Source: Comamonas sp. lk
GTDB taxonomy: Bacteria > Pseudomonadota > Gammaproteobacteria > Burkholderiales > Burkholderiaceae_C
Assembly: GCF_900564145.1 (NCBI RefSeq)
Contig: NZ_UOOB01000001.1
Location: 2,730,754 to 2,794,753, forward strand
DNA: 64,000 bases
Reading direction: 5' to 3'
In this document: positions 39,735-48,290 of the stretch, piece after piece
Position numbering within the stretch: position 1 is the stretch's first letter
Layout of the letters: each line of letters opens with the position of its first letter
Program-made: the position numbers and the translations under genes
The notes under the pieces: model-generated
What the model saw: only the letters and a program-made list of their open reading frames with translations
What the model was told of the DNA's origin: nothing
Database searches by the model: none

Positions 39735-41114
39735 ATGCCTGAGATCACCACCAACTCCCTTGAACTCTCTCGTGCCCGCCATGAGTTCCTCGGCTCACTG
39801 GGCCTTGACGCAAAGCGGGCGACTGCCTGGATTCAGTACGGTTACAGCGAGCAGGTCAGCTTTGAAATGCTCTATGCCGCTTACGAGCGTGGCGGCGCAG
39901 GCCATGGAGCTGTGCACCGGCTGCTGGATGTCTGCTGGCTCAAGCTGCCGCGCATCAAGAAGCCGGACAGCGATGAGAAGAGCCCGTGGGAGGTCAAAGC
40001 GGGCAAGGTGCTGCGCTCGATTCGCGCTTGGAGCAAGTTCAAGGACCTGGACCGGCGCAATCTGGTGGGCAGGTATGCGGCAGTGATCTACCGCGTGGCC
40101 GACAGCAAGACGCTGGATCAGCCTCTGGAGCGTGCAACCAAGCTGGTCGACCTGATCCCTCTCTACGAAAACCAGATCAAGGTCACGAAGTGGCACACAG
40201 AGCAGGGCGCAGAAAACTATGGCACGCCGGCTATGTTTCAGTACCGGAAGATCAGCCCACCCGGCACGGAGACAGAGGGAAGGCCTGAGGAGTGGGCCGA
40301 TGTTCACCCAAGTCGCGTGCAGATCCTGGCCGAGGGCGCGGTCGGCGACTTCTACGATGGCGTGCCCCTGCTGCGCGCCGGCTTCAACCGGTTGGTGGAT
40401 CTGGACAAAATCGCTGGCGGTTCGGGCGAGTCGTTCCTGAAGAACAGCGCCCGCACCATAGTTTTCAAGTATGAAGCGGGAGCGACACCTCAGGCCATTC
40501 CTGGACCAGATGGCGCCGAGACAAAGTCGGTGCGCGCAGCCCACGAAGAGCAGGCCAGGGCCCTGAACCGCAGCACGGACGCTGCTGTCGTCATGCAGGG
40601 TGGTGATGCAACGACGCTGCAAACCTCGATCAGCGACCCCACCGGTCCCTGGACCACGGCGGCCAATGAATTTGCAGCCTCCGTGAGAATCCCTTTCACC
40701 GTGCTATTTGGCCAGCAGACAGGCCGCTTGGCCAGCGATGAGGACAAGTCCGACTTTGCTAACCGCTGTTCCAGCCGGCAGGAGTTCGAGCTCACGCCAA
40801 TGCTCGAGGAGTTCATCACCCGCATGCAGGCGGCCGGCATCATCGATGCTGGAGAGTTTGAGATTGAGTGGCCACCGGTCAATGCGCCGACCGAGAAGGA
40901 CAAGGCCGAACTGCTGGGCAAGATGACCGCTGCCATGCAGCAGGCCTTTCAGGCGGGGCTGACAGAGCCTCTTTTTGATGCGAACGAGCTGCGCGCCGTA
41001 ATGGACTTTGAGCAACGCAAGGACGACGGGATGCCGACCGAAGATGATCCGGCTCGGGCCGACCAGGTAGATCCCGCTGATGAGCGACTCGACAATGCGC
41101 CAGCGAACTCCTAA
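39735..41114 (+). CDS. Portal protein (DUF1073 type)
   Basis: 459-aa protein forming the dodecameric portal at the capsid vertex. It resembles DUF1073 portals: an N-terminal helical region (LLDVCWLKLPRIKK), LIPLYENQIKVTKWH, the HPSRVQILAEG stretch, and the C-terminal crown region ending in an acidic tail. Its position after terminase and before the Mu F-like head protein supports this. Some database entries of this family carry an anti-CBASS Acb1-like label at the N-terminus; I see no evidence for phosphodiesterase HxT motifs here. Confidence 0.8.
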   Translation: MPEITTNSLELSRARHEFLGSLGLDAKRATAWIQYGYSEQVSFEMLYAAYERGGAGHGAVHRLLDVCWLKLPRIKKPDSDEKSPWEVKAGKVLRSIRAWSKFKDLDRRNLVGRYAAVIYRVADSKTLDQPLERATKLVDLIPLYENQIKVTKWHTEQGAENYGTPAMFQYRKISPPGTETEGRPEEWADVHPSRVQILAEGAVGDFYDGVPLLRAGFNRLVDLDKIAGGSGESFLKNSARTIVFKYEAGATPQAIPGPDGAETKSVRAAHEEQARALNRSTDAAVVMQGGDATTLQTSISDPTGPWTTAANEFAASVRIPFTVLFGQQTGRLASDEDKSDFANRCSSRQEFELTPMLEEFITRMQAAGIIDAGEFEIEWPPVNAPTEKDKAELLGKMTAAMQQAFQAGLTEPLFDANELRAVMDFEQRKDDGMPTEDDPARADQVDPADERLDNAPANS

Positions 41115-42012
41115 CCCGGCCATTCCTGGCACGCGCAGGGACCGCACAGGCTCCACGCTGCTGCTGCGCAAGGCGCTGGTCGCCATCAATGAGCGCTGGA
41201 AGAGGCTCACCACGGATGTGCTGGCCGCATTCGATCGCATCCCGGTCTACGCCCTGAACGACACGGGCCCACAGGTGGCCTATGGCATCACCCCAGCCAT
41301 CCTCGACATCGTCCTGCTGGAGATTGCAGCTGCGCTGGATCGCTGGGTGCAGAACGGCAAGGAGCCAAAGGAGCTGTTCTGGTGGAATCCGTTCGTTGAG
41401 CAGGCATCACAGCTCGGCGCGTTGCAAAGCGTGACCAATCTCACGAATCTCTCTGAGGCTTATGCTGCTTCACGCTCGTTCGATCAGGTGGTCCGCAGTG
41501 AGCCGTATCTCACCCGGGTGGCGCTGGCCCGCATGAAGAGCTACGAGCACTGGACAGGCTTGCGCGCCGAGGGGCAGAGCCGTCTGGCCGGCATCATCGG
41601 CCGTGCTGTGGCGGATGGCCTAAATCCGAAGGCCGCCCGGACACTGATCGTTGAAGGCCTGGGCGTGACTAGGTCAAAGGCTGCTCAGTATGCGCAGACT
41701 GACATCACCGACACCTTGCGGCAGGCTCGCTGGGCTGAATCCGAAGCGGCGCAGGTGCAGTTCGGGCTGAAGATTGGGATGCTGTGGACCTCGGCGCTGT
41801 TGCCGACCACCCGGGCCACGCATGCGACACGCAATGGCCGGGTGTATTCCACAGATGAGGTTCGGGCTTTCTATGGACGAGACGGGAACCGATACAACTG
41901 CCACTGCGGGCAGACCGAGTGTCTGCTGGATGCCAGTGGCAGCCCCATACTGACGAGCAAGTTGCAGCAGGCTATGGACAAGGAGCGTGAAAACTGGGTA
42001 TTCAAGCTCTAA
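41080..42012 (+). CDS. Head morphogenesis protein (Mu F-like)
   Basis: 310-aa minor head protein. The C-terminal half carries the Mu gpF/SPP1 gp7 signature: AARTLIVEGLGVTRSKAAQYAQTDITDTLRQARWAE, then LLPTTRATHATRNGRVYSTDEVR and the Cys/His cluster NCHCGQTECLLD. It is injected or bound at the portal vertex and aids capsid assembly. The start lies 35 bp inside the portal gene. Immediately after its stop an oppositely oriented moron begins. Confidence 0.85.
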   Translation: MSDSTMRQRTPNPAIPGTRRDRTGSTLLLRKALVAINERWKRLTTDVLAAFDRIPVYALNDTGPQVAYGITPAILDIVLLEIAAALDRWVQNGKEPKELFWWNPFVEQASQLGALQSVTNLTNLSEAYAASRSFDQVVRSEPYLTRVALARMKSYEHWTGLRAEGQSRLAGIIGRAVADGLNPKAARTLIVEGLGVTRSKAAQYAQTDITDTLRQARWAESEAAQVQFGLKIGMLWTSALLPTTRATHATRNGRVYSTDEVRAFYGRDGNRYNCHCGQTECLLDASGSPILTSKLQQAMDKERENWVFKL

Positions 42013-42014
42013 GG

Positions 42015-42611
42015 TCAATCTCTGCTCGAGGAGATGGTCGATTCGCTTGATACCTCGATCTCTCCCACCTCGATCTTCACAGTAATCGCTCTTACCCTGT
42101 TTCGCTTTACTGCAGAGTCGACAGCGGAATTGCTCTGATTAAGCGTTGGCTCAACTCTGCGGCGAGTTTGAGTTGGTTCAATCCGACTGGAACCAGCTTT
42201 TAGCCGATCTGCAGCGCGCTTGACATGCTTTGCGAGAACTTTCACACCACCCTTTGCACCATCATATGCAAGTGCTGCTGCAATACTTGCCATGATTGCG
42301 TCTGAATTTGTTGATAAAAAAATTCCCGTCTGCGCAACCCCTTGAAGTATGAGCGAGCCTTTTCGAATCGAGGTTACTTCAACTTGAACAAGTGCCGGTT
42401 CGTCTGACTGCGGTGCATATACATAGCGCCCCGAAGTACTTTGCTCCAGTTGCGTTGCAGCGATTTCATTTATTGCACGATTTGCCGCCGTAGATAAGGC
42501 ACCTATTTCTGCCAGCGTCAAATTGCTTTTCTCATTGTCTTCTCTGACGTCAAGAGTGATCTTAATCACGGGTTTATTTTGATCAGCTCTCCGCTTTTTA
42601 GATTCCTGCAT
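42015..42611 (-). CDS. Antisense moron, unknown function
   Basis: 198-aa soluble protein on the strand opposite the late operon, 3 bp after the head protein's stop. Begins MQESKKRRADQNKPVIKITLDV, has a middle segment with TNSDAIMASIAAALAYDGAKGGVKVLAKHVKRAA that looks like a membrane-active or helical-bundle region, and a Ser-rich C-terminus. GGAGGGG precedes the ATG at short spacing. Lower GC content than the neighbours. It requires its own promoter in the AT-rich gap 42612-42745, as expected for a lysogen-expressed gene. Function unknown. Confidence 0.65.
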   Translation of the reverse strand: MQESKKRRADQNKPVIKITLDVREDNEKSNLTLAEIGALSTAANRAINEIAATQLEQSTSGRYVYAPQSDEPALVQVEVTSIRKGSLILQGVAQTGIFLSTNSDAIMASIAAALAYDGAKGGVKVLAKHVKRAADRLKAGSSRIEPTQTRRRVEPTLNQSNSAVDSAVKRNRVRAITVKIEVGEIEVSSESTISSSRD

Positions 42612-42705
42612 CTACCCCTCCGTTTGAATCAACAAAATATTCTAAGAATTTAGGCAATCTAGGATAGCTGAAGGCATGCGCATTTCCGTTGAAACAAGAA
42701 TTCTT

Positions 42706-42719
42706 GCCTACCTAGCATG
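42706..42719 (+). repeat. Late intergenic motif copy 2
   Basis: GCCTACCTAGCATG, between the antisense moron and the protease/scaffold start at 42745. Confidence 0.5.
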
Positions 42720-42744
42720 GCCAGCATCTACATGAGGCAGGACC

Positions 42745-44025
42745 ATGGCTAAAAAGCGCATCCACATCATCAGTGCCGTCAATGCGGCCAACGTCAGCAA
42801 ATCTGGCACCACCTACACCATCCGCGACGTCTGCGGGGCAGTCGATGACATCGTGATGAATCGCCGGCTGTACCCAGCCGACCAACTGGCCGCCGGCGTC
42901 AAGAGCCTGAATGGCAAGCCCGCCCCCGCAGGGCACCCCAAGAACAGCAAGGGCCAGCACATCAGCGCGGCCAACGGCGAAGCCCTGGCCTCAGCGTGGA
43001 TCGGTGCCTACTGCACCAATGCACGGCACGAGGGCGGCCGCACCCTGACCGATATCGTCGTCAATGGCGATATGGCCCAGGCCACGGAGCAGGGCAAGAA
43101 GCTGGTTGCTAGGCTGGATGCCGCTATTGCCAGCACCAATGCCGATCCCATCCACGTCAGCACCGGCCTGAACCTGATCGAGGTCGTGGCCAACGGCGAG
43201 AGCCATGGCAAGAAATACAGCTCAATCGCCACCAACCTGCATTACGACCATCTTGCGATCCTGCTGGACGAGCCGGGCGCCGGCACGCCGGAGGAGGGTG
43301 TGGGCATGTTCCTCAACAGCGATGGCGGCGAGGATGAGATCGAGACCATCAAAGTCAACCAGGATCCCGAAGACCGGCGCTATGAGGGCGCCATTGGCTG
43401 GCTGCGCAGTTTCTTCACTAACAAGGACATCAGCTTCGACCAGATCTATGACGGCCTGCGCGTTGGGTTGCCTGAAAACTCATGGATCCGTGAGGTATTC
43501 GCCTCCTATGCAGTCTGGTCTGACGAGGCCGGAAAGCTGTGGCGCCAGGACTATCACGTCGCAGAAAGTGGCTCCGTAGCATGGGTCGGACAGCCTGTTG
43601 AAGTCGTTCGGCAGGTGTCTTATGAACCCGTCACGAACCAACAGGAGATTGACACAGTGAAAGAACAGATCATCGCCGCGCTCAATGCTGCGGGCATCAA
43701 GACTGAAGGTCTGACCGATACGCAGGCCCTGGCTGCTTACAACTCAGTCGTCAAAAAGCCTGTCGAGGACGAGCTGGCGGCAGAAAAGGGTAAATCCAAA
43801 AAGCTCGAAGACGACAAAAAGGCCGTCGAGAACGCCGAACGTGATGCGCTGGCTACTGAACTGGCCACTAACAGCCAGCTCACCGTGGATGACCTGAAGC
43901 TGTTCTCACTCGAACGCCTGAAAGCCTTTAAGGCCAATGCTTCTGCTGCGCCCGTGGTGGTGGGTAACAGCGGCCAGAAGACGCCGGCCGACGAGTTCGC
44001 CGGCTACGACCTCAACAAACTCTAA
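42745..44025 (+). CDS. Capsid protease/scaffold fusion (DUF2213 type)
   Basis: 426-aa protein. The first ~190 residues resemble DUF2213 prohead proteases (YTIRDVCGAVDDIVMNRRLYPADQL, KPAPAGHPKNS, IHVSTGLNLIEV); the C-terminal ~100 residues form a charged coiled coil (DELAAEKGKSKKLEDDKKAVENAERDALATEL) typical of scaffolding domains, with a final acidic tail. Such fusions process and shape the procapsid. It precedes the decoration and major capsid genes. Confidence 0.78.
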   Translation: MAKKRIHIISAVNAANVSKSGTTYTIRDVCGAVDDIVMNRRLYPADQLAAGVKSLNGKPAPAGHPKNSKGQHISAANGEALASAWIGAYCTNARHEGGRTLTDIVVNGDMAQATEQGKKLVARLDAAIASTNADPIHVSTGLNLIEVVANGESHGKKYSSIATNLHYDHLAILLDEPGAGTPEEGVGMFLNSDGGEDEIETIKVNQDPEDRRYEGAIGWLRSFFTNKDISFDQIYDGLRVGLPENSWIREVFASYAVWSDEAGKLWRQDYHVAESGSVAWVGQPVEVVRQVSYEPVTNQQEIDTVKEQIIAALNAAGIKTEGLTDTQALAAYNSVVKKPVEDELAAEKGKSKKLEDDKKAVENAERDALATELATNSQLTVDDLKLFSLERLKAFKANASAAPVVVGNSGQKTPADEFAGYDLNKL

Positions 44026-44034
44026 GGAGCCGAC

Positions 44035-44496
44035 ATGGCCAATCGCATTTCCCGTACTGGCAGCGGTGTTCCGCGCCCCCGCACGATCACCGACAAGACA
44101 GTCGCCGCAGCGCTGTTGCCCGGCACCTTTGTGCTGGTTGGGGCCGAACAACTGACCCAGGCCACTGCCATAGGCGGCGGCCGGCTGGCCATTTTGGGTG
44201 ACCGCGACTTCTACAGCTCTTTTGGCATTGGGCAGTCGCCCGACCCGTTGATGACGCCCTACAAGCTGGGCGAGTCCGGCGTAGCCTACATCCCCAAACC
44301 CGACGATGAGTTTCTGTGCGCCATGGCTGCAGGCTCCTACACCTATGGCCAGGAGTTGACGGTGGGCGCCGCTGGCCGACTGACGGCTGCAGCGGCCGGT
44401 GCTGTGGTGGTTGCCTATTTCGATCAGCCCGGCAAGACCGTGCTGGCCGGCGAGCTGGCCGATGTGGTCATCGCCAATTCCTACACCAAGCCCTAA
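44035..44496 (+). CDS. Capsid decoration/cement-like protein
   Basis: 153-aa beta-rich protein (VAAALLPGTFVLVGAEQLTQAT ... GQELTVGAAGRLTAAAAGAVVVAYFDQPGKTVLAGELADVVIANSY). The pattern resembles phage capsid stabilising proteins of the DUF2190/Gp53-like kind, and it lies exactly between the protease/scaffold and major capsid genes, the usual place for cement proteins. Assignment is by position and general fold. Confidence 0.65.
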   Translation: MANRISRTGSGVPRPRTITDKTVAAALLPGTFVLVGAEQLTQATAIGGGRLAILGDRDFYSSFGIGQSPDPLMTPYKLGESGVAYIPKPDDEFLCAMAAGSYTYGQELTVGAAGRLTAAAAGAVVVAYFDQPGKTVLAGELADVVIANSYTKP

Positions 44497-44505
44497 GAGG
44501 TCCAA

Positions 44506-45504
44506 ATGCTGATCTTCACCAACGAACAACAGACCGCCATCAAGGCTGCCCGTACAGGCTTCAATACGCGCGCCACGGCCATGGCGGCCGGCATTGTTGC
44601 AGGCCTCGAGGGCAACTCTCTTGCCATTCCGCTGGATGCATGGCGCCGCATCGATACCCGCGTGCAGCAGATCTCACGCACGCGCCTGCAGATGTTCAAC
44701 CGACTGGCCGCTGCCAGCAGCATCCCCGTGTCCATCGCCGATCTGGTGAACTTTTACCCGCAAGTCAGCGATAGCGGTGAAGTGCAGGTGACGATGGATG
44801 GCCGCAACGCAGGCAAGGCCGATCAGGCCGTCGTGAAGTACGCCGGCACCCCGGTTCCGATCTTCAACTCAACCGCACGCTTCGGTTGGCGCCAAATGGA
44901 AGTTATCCGCAAGGGCGGCGGCATGATCGACACGGCCACGATCGGCAACCATCAGCGCAAGGTAGCAGAGAAGCTGGAAGACATGGTGCTCAATGGCCTG
45001 TCGGGCATTGATGTCGACGGCAACGTGATTTACGGCCTGCGCAACCTGCCCGCGCGCAACACCTTCGTGCATGGCTTCACCTTGGCCACAGCCACGGGCG
45101 CGCAATGGCTGAGCGCGTTCAAGCAAGCGATTGCCGCTGCCATGGGCGACAACCAGTATGGCCAGATCACGCTGTTCATCAACCAGGCTGACTACACGGC
45201 AGCTGACACAACTGACTATGCCGCCAACTACAGCGGCACCATCGTGCAACGCTTGCAGGCAGTCAACCAGGTCAAGGAAATCGTGCCGGTGGCCTCGGTT
45301 CCTCCAAACGAAATCCTTGGCATTGTGGATATCGACGGTGGCGAGTGGGGTGGCATCCTGTCGGCCATGCCGCTGGTAACGCGCCCCAAGAACCGCATTG
45401 AGCCGGAAGATGACTACCTCTTCGGTGTGATGGCAGCGGCTTCCCCGCAGTTCCGCAGCGATTTCACCGGCCAGTCGGCTTTCCTGCACGGTACCCAGGC
45501 ATAA
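44506..45504 (+). CDS. Major capsid protein
   Basis: 332-aa HK97-fold-type major capsid candidate. Features: an N-terminal helical arm (AGIVAGLEGNSLAIPLDAWRRIDTRVQQISR), a beta-hinge/E-loop region with FGWRQMEVIRKGGGMIDT, VAEKLEDMVLNGLSG, and a C-terminal part RIEPEDDYLFGVMAAASPQFRSDF. Resembles the DUF2184/DUF6260-type coat proteins. Position after scaffold and cement genes and expected length agree. Confidence 0.82.
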   Translation: MLIFTNEQQTAIKAARTGFNTRATAMAAGIVAGLEGNSLAIPLDAWRRIDTRVQQISRTRLQMFNRLAAASSIPVSIADLVNFYPQVSDSGEVQVTMDGRNAGKADQAVVKYAGTPVPIFNSTARFGWRQMEVIRKGGGMIDTATIGNHQRKVAEKLEDMVLNGLSGIDVDGNVIYGLRNLPARNTFVHGFTLATATGAQWLSAFKQAIAAAMGDNQYGQITLFINQADYTAADTTDYAANYSGTIVQRLQAVNQVKEIVPVASVPPNEILGIVDIDGGEWGGILSAMPLVTRPKNRIEPEDDYLFGVMAAASPQFRSDFTGQSAFLHGTQA

Positions 45505-45516
45505 GGAGCGGCGCGT

Positions 45517-46032
45517 ATGAAAGTCATCATTCAGACTCTCAAAGCGCCCTGGCCCGAAGGGGCCAAGGTTGGCGATGTCGTCAGCTTCGAAGCTGAGACT
45601 GCGCCTGCCTGGGCGGTTGGCAAATTTACCCTGGCGCCTGAAAACGCCGAGGCGCTTTTTCGCTACCAACCCAAGCTGGTTGAGAACCAGGCCGTCAATG
45701 AATTGCAGGTGCGCCAAGAGCGTGATTTCCTCAATCAAAGTCAGTTGGCCGATCAAGAAGAGACCATTCGGCAGCTCACTGCCGAGCTAAAGGAAGGGGT
45801 CGCGGAGAGTTCGCTGCTGGCACAGCAGTTGGACGCGGCCAAATCTGATTTGGAAGCCTCTCTGGCACGTGAAGCAAACTTGCAAGGCATCGTCACTGAC
45901 GCACAGAAGATGGACGAAGCCTTGGCCCAAGAGCTGGAAAAGGTTCGCGCCCAGGTAGCAGAACTGCAAGCGCAGGCCACAACGAAGACTGAAGCTGAGC
46001 CCAAGCCCGAAACGAAGACAGCCAAGAAATGA
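45517..46032 (+). CDS. Coiled-coil virion or assembly protein
   Basis: 171-aa protein: a short N-terminal globular part (MKVIIQTLKAPWPEGAKVGDVVSFE, about 1-55), then a continuous coiled coil (about 65-150, Glu/Gln/Leu-rich) and a Lys/Pro/Thr tail. It lies between the major capsid and a head-tail connector gene; such proteins may act in head completion. No family recognised. Its stop overlaps the next start by 4 bp. Confidence 0.6.
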   Translation: MKVIIQTLKAPWPEGAKVGDVVSFEAETAPAWAVGKFTLAPENAEALFRYQPKLVENQAVNELQVRQERDFLNQSQLADQEETIRQLTAELKEGVAESSLLAQQLDAAKSDLEASLAREANLQGIVTDAQKMDEALAQELEKVRAQVAELQAQATTKTEAEPKPETKTAKK

Positions 46033-46437
46033 TCACGAGCACGCAATCGCAGCAGTACCTGGAATCAGCCCTGGGCGTGAGCGTGCCCGCGTTCCTCTTG
46101 GAGGCTGCAGTAGCCCGTGTTGCCACAGCCGAGCAGGCCATGGTGGATGCGGGCTACGACAGCCACACTCAAATACTGATCCAGTGCATGGCCGTGGCAC
46201 TGGTGGCTTCAACTGGCGATCCCCGCCGGCTATCTAGCCAAGGCGCGCCGTCGGGTGCATCTCGTGGCTTCAAATACAAGGATGGCGACCTCACAGCCTT
46301 GCGTCGCTCACTTGTGGCCCTGGACAAGGCCGGCACCGTGGCGGATCTCGTCGGACCAGATCAAGGCCGGCACCGTGGCGGATCTCGTCGGACCAGATCC
46401 TGCTGGCTCGGCATTCATGTTCGTGGTGAACGGCTGA
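46029..46437 (+). pseudogene. Head-tail connector gene frameshifted by a duplication
   Basis: The gene begins MITSTQSQQYLESALGVSVP and runs as a typical small head-tail adaptor (about 125 aa expected), ending LVGPDPAGSAFMFVVNG in its normal frame at the TGA of 46437. A perfect 37-bp tandem duplication (46326-46399) adds one base more than 12 codons, so the reading frame entering from the start passes into a non-homologous tail that runs to 46529 and overlaps the antisense moron. Without the second copy the frame would be intact. The product may be inactive unless slippage restores the frame. It could also be a sequencing or assembly artefact. Confidence 0.7.
46326..46399. repeat. Perfect 37-bp tandem duplication
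   Basis: Copy 1 is 46326-46362 and copy 2 is 46363-46399, identical over all 37 bp (each begins AAGGCCGGCACCGTGG and ends GGACCAGATC). It lies inside the head-tail connector gene and breaks its frame. Confidence 0.95.
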
Positions 46438-46439
46438 GG

Positions 46440-47174
46440 TTAGTGAGGTTGCACGAGAGCCTTGGCGAAGTCGTCGCCGTTCATCTTCAATACATCCTTT
46501 GCAGGTCCGTTATAGAAGCCTCGCTGTAGCCTTCCACCTGTGATGGACGCAGTAAAGCCAAATTGCATATTTGGCCCCACAGATGCGTCAGCTGCGGCTG
46601 CTAAGAGGATGATTCTTGCCATAGCCGAGGCAACAGAGTGAGGTTGCGCGTAACCTCTCAGTGCGTCGATTTCGGCCCTTAACTCATCGCCACCAGCCGG
46701 AGTAGTCTGGCCGCCCCAATTGACGATGGTTAGCAATCGATCTCTAGTTCGTGGGTCGTTGTGTTGTAGGCCGAGTCTCCAGTTACCGAGCTCGCTTATG
46801 GAAAACGGTGCGCCGAAAATCTCTGTAGTCTCAAGCTGTTCAATTGTGCGCTTATGAGCTTTCATTACTTCAGCCTGCCACCCCTTTTGATTGGATAAAG
46901 CCAAGAGTGCCTTTTCATATGTGTCCGCTGAGGCAGCATTTAGCGCGTCCAGAATGAATTCAGCACTTGCCAACTCGCCCAAGCCGGTCACCCAGCCATT
47001 TCCGGCGGGGCGCAGTTTGACATATGGCTCCGGAAATGGTTCGTAAACTGGTAGCTTGAATGCATCCGATGCAGTGTCTACTGTGTAAGTCTGACCGTAG
47101 ACCGTTTTAGTGATTCTGGTGTCGGTTCCGACGGCTGAAAAGCCGGGTGCAGAAAACGCAATGTTGGCTGACAT
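46440..47174 (-). CDS. Antisense moron, possible Ntn-hydrolase-like protein
   Basis: 244-aa protein on the strand opposite the late genes, from ATG 47174 behind AAGGAG. The N-terminus (SANIAFSAPGFSAVGTDTRITKTVYGQ) recalls the first two strands of proteasome/HslV-type Ntn hydrolases, in which the matching position reads roughly vvlAaDtR; later AAAADASVGPNMQFGFTASITGGRLQRG could be another strand pair. No Thr or Ser lies at residue 1 or 2 after Met except Ser2, so catalysis is uncertain. Lower GC than neighbours. It ends 2 bp after the frameshifted connector. Function unknown; fold assignment tentative. Confidence 0.6.
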   Translation of the reverse strand: MSANIAFSAPGFSAVGTDTRITKTVYGQTYTVDTASDAFKLPVYEPFPEPYVKLRPAGNGWVTGLGELASAEFILDALNAASADTYEKALLALSNQKGWQAEVMKAHKRTIEQLETTEIFGAPFSISELGNWRLGLQHNDPRTRDRLLTIVNWGGQTTPAGGDELRAEIDALRGYAQPHSVASAMARIILLAAAADASVGPNMQFGFTASITGGRLQRGFYNGPAKDVLKMNGDDFAKALVQPH

Positions 47175-47201
47175 ATAAGCTCCTTCGAACCAAAGCATAT
47201 C

Positions 47202-47215
47202 GCCTCCCTAGCATG
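47202..47215 (+). repeat. Late intergenic motif copy 3
   Basis: GCCTCCCTAGCATG, between the antisense moron start and the next rightward virion gene. Confidence 0.5.
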
Positions 47216-47221
47216 GGGCAC

Positions 47222-47581
47222 ATGTCTGCATCAGCTGCCTGGTCCTATACCGCAAAAGCAACTCATTGGTCGCTCCTTGGTCGTGACGACTGGAGCGGTC
47301 AGCTTTCTTTTGCGCCTCCCGTGCTCTTCGACTGCGACTACAAGTCTGAGGCGGTGCGCTCATCCGACGCTGGAGGAACGTCTCCGGATACAGGCGTCGA
47401 GCTGACCCTGCGCCAGGTCATCTACACCGAACACAGCACAGTCAAGCAAGGCGATTACGTCCTGATCGGCGAGAGCACACAGGCTGATCCCGTGGCTGCC
47501 GGTGCGGCTGAGGTGCGCACAGTGGTGCGTGATGCCGACACCTTCGACCGAATCGCCGACGATTTCAGGATCCTGACCTAA
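47222..47581 (+). CDS. Head-tail joining protein, unknown family
   Basis: 119-aa protein from ATG 47222 (MSASAAWSYTAKATHWSLL). Beta-rich with FDCDYKSEAVRSSDAGG and GVELTLRQVIYTEHSTVKQGDYVLIGES, resembling small phage head-closure or stopper proteins that bind oligonucleotide-like loops. ATG 47213 overlaps the late motif and is less likely. Its stop overlaps the next start (TAATG). Function inferred from its place between connector and HK97 gp10-like genes. Confidence 0.6.
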   Translation: MSASAAWSYTAKATHWSLLGRDDWSGQLSFAPPVLFDCDYKSEAVRSSDAGGTSPDTGVELTLRQVIYTEHSTVKQGDYVLIGESTQADPVAAGAAEVRTVVRDADTFDRIADDFRILT

Positions 47582-47931
47582 TGGCCAAGCCACGCATTAC
47601 CAGTCGGCTGCCGCAATTTGTGGCCCAGGTCCAAGCAAAGGGCACCCGCGGCATGACGCAGGCGTTGATTTTGGGTGCATCCGAAGCCTCAGTCCTCACT
47701 CCCATAGACACCTCAACCCTGCTCAACAGCCAATACCGTAAGGTGGACACTGAGGCGACCAAGGTCGTCGGCCGTGTTGGCTACACAGCGGTTTATTCCG
47801 AGCCTGTCCACGATCCGGACAACAAACAGCGTTTTCGCCGGCAATCGGCTGAAAAGGAGTTCCTGGCCAAGGGCTTCGAACGCGCAGAGCCCAATATCCG
47901 CGCCGTGATTTCAGGAGCGATCAAGACATGA
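47581..47931 (+). CDS. HK97 gp10-like tail completion protein
   Basis: 116-aa protein with the HK97 gp10-like pattern: a basic N-terminus, TQALILGASEASVLTPIDTSTLLNSQYRK, then VGRVGYTAVYSEPVHDPDN and EFLAKGFERAEPNIRAVI. This family acts at the head-tail interface. Coupled to both neighbours by overlaps (TAATG upstream, ATGA downstream). Confidence 0.75.
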   Translation: MAKPRITSRLPQFVAQVQAKGTRGMTQALILGASEASVLTPIDTSTLLNSQYRKVDTEATKVVGRVGYTAVYSEPVHDPDNKQRFRRQSAEKEFLAKGFERAEPNIRAVISGAIKT

Positions 47932-48278
47932 CCGCCAGCGAGGCCCTGAGGCAACTCCTTCAGCCGGTGCTCTCGGACTGGCGCTTTCAGTTTGGGCGCT
48001 GGATCGACAGCGGCAAGACCTTTCGGTATGCAGTGCTCAAGCCCATGGGCGGCCCTATGGCAGGCCTGGTGCGCCAGCCCGCATTCAGCCTGGTGCTGAT
48101 TGGTGCTGGCACTGACCCACTCACAGCGCCGGAGCGCAAAGCCCAGGACGTGATCGAGAAGCTGCTTGCTGAATCCGGCTCCCTAGTATTTGCACAACCG
48201 GGTGAGCCTATCTACTGGGCTACCGACGATGGACGGCCAGTGGCCGAAATCACCATCAACACCATCATCAACCGCTAG
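47928..48278 (+). CDS. Tail terminator protein
   Basis: 116-aa protein beginning MTASEALRQLLQPVLSDW. The mixed alpha/beta pattern with AFSLVLIGAGTDPLTAPERKAQDVIEKLLA and a closing beta strand (VAEITINTIINR) fits phage tail-termination (lambda gpU/Z-like) proteins, which cap the tail tube and join the head. Its position directly before the tail tube gene supports this. Confidence 0.7.
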   Translation: MTASEALRQLLQPVLSDWRFQFGRWIDSGKTFRYAVLKPMGGPMAGLVRQPAFSLVLIGAGTDPLTAPERKAQDVIEKLLAESGSLVFAQPGEPIYWATDDGRPVAEITINTIINR

Positions 48279-48290
48279 AAGGAGCACGCC

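Noticed and set aside
39735..41114. Portal gene as an anti-CBASS Acb1 enzyme
   Set aside because: Length, position and sequence fit a portal; the paired HxT motifs expected of the phosphodiesterase were not seen.
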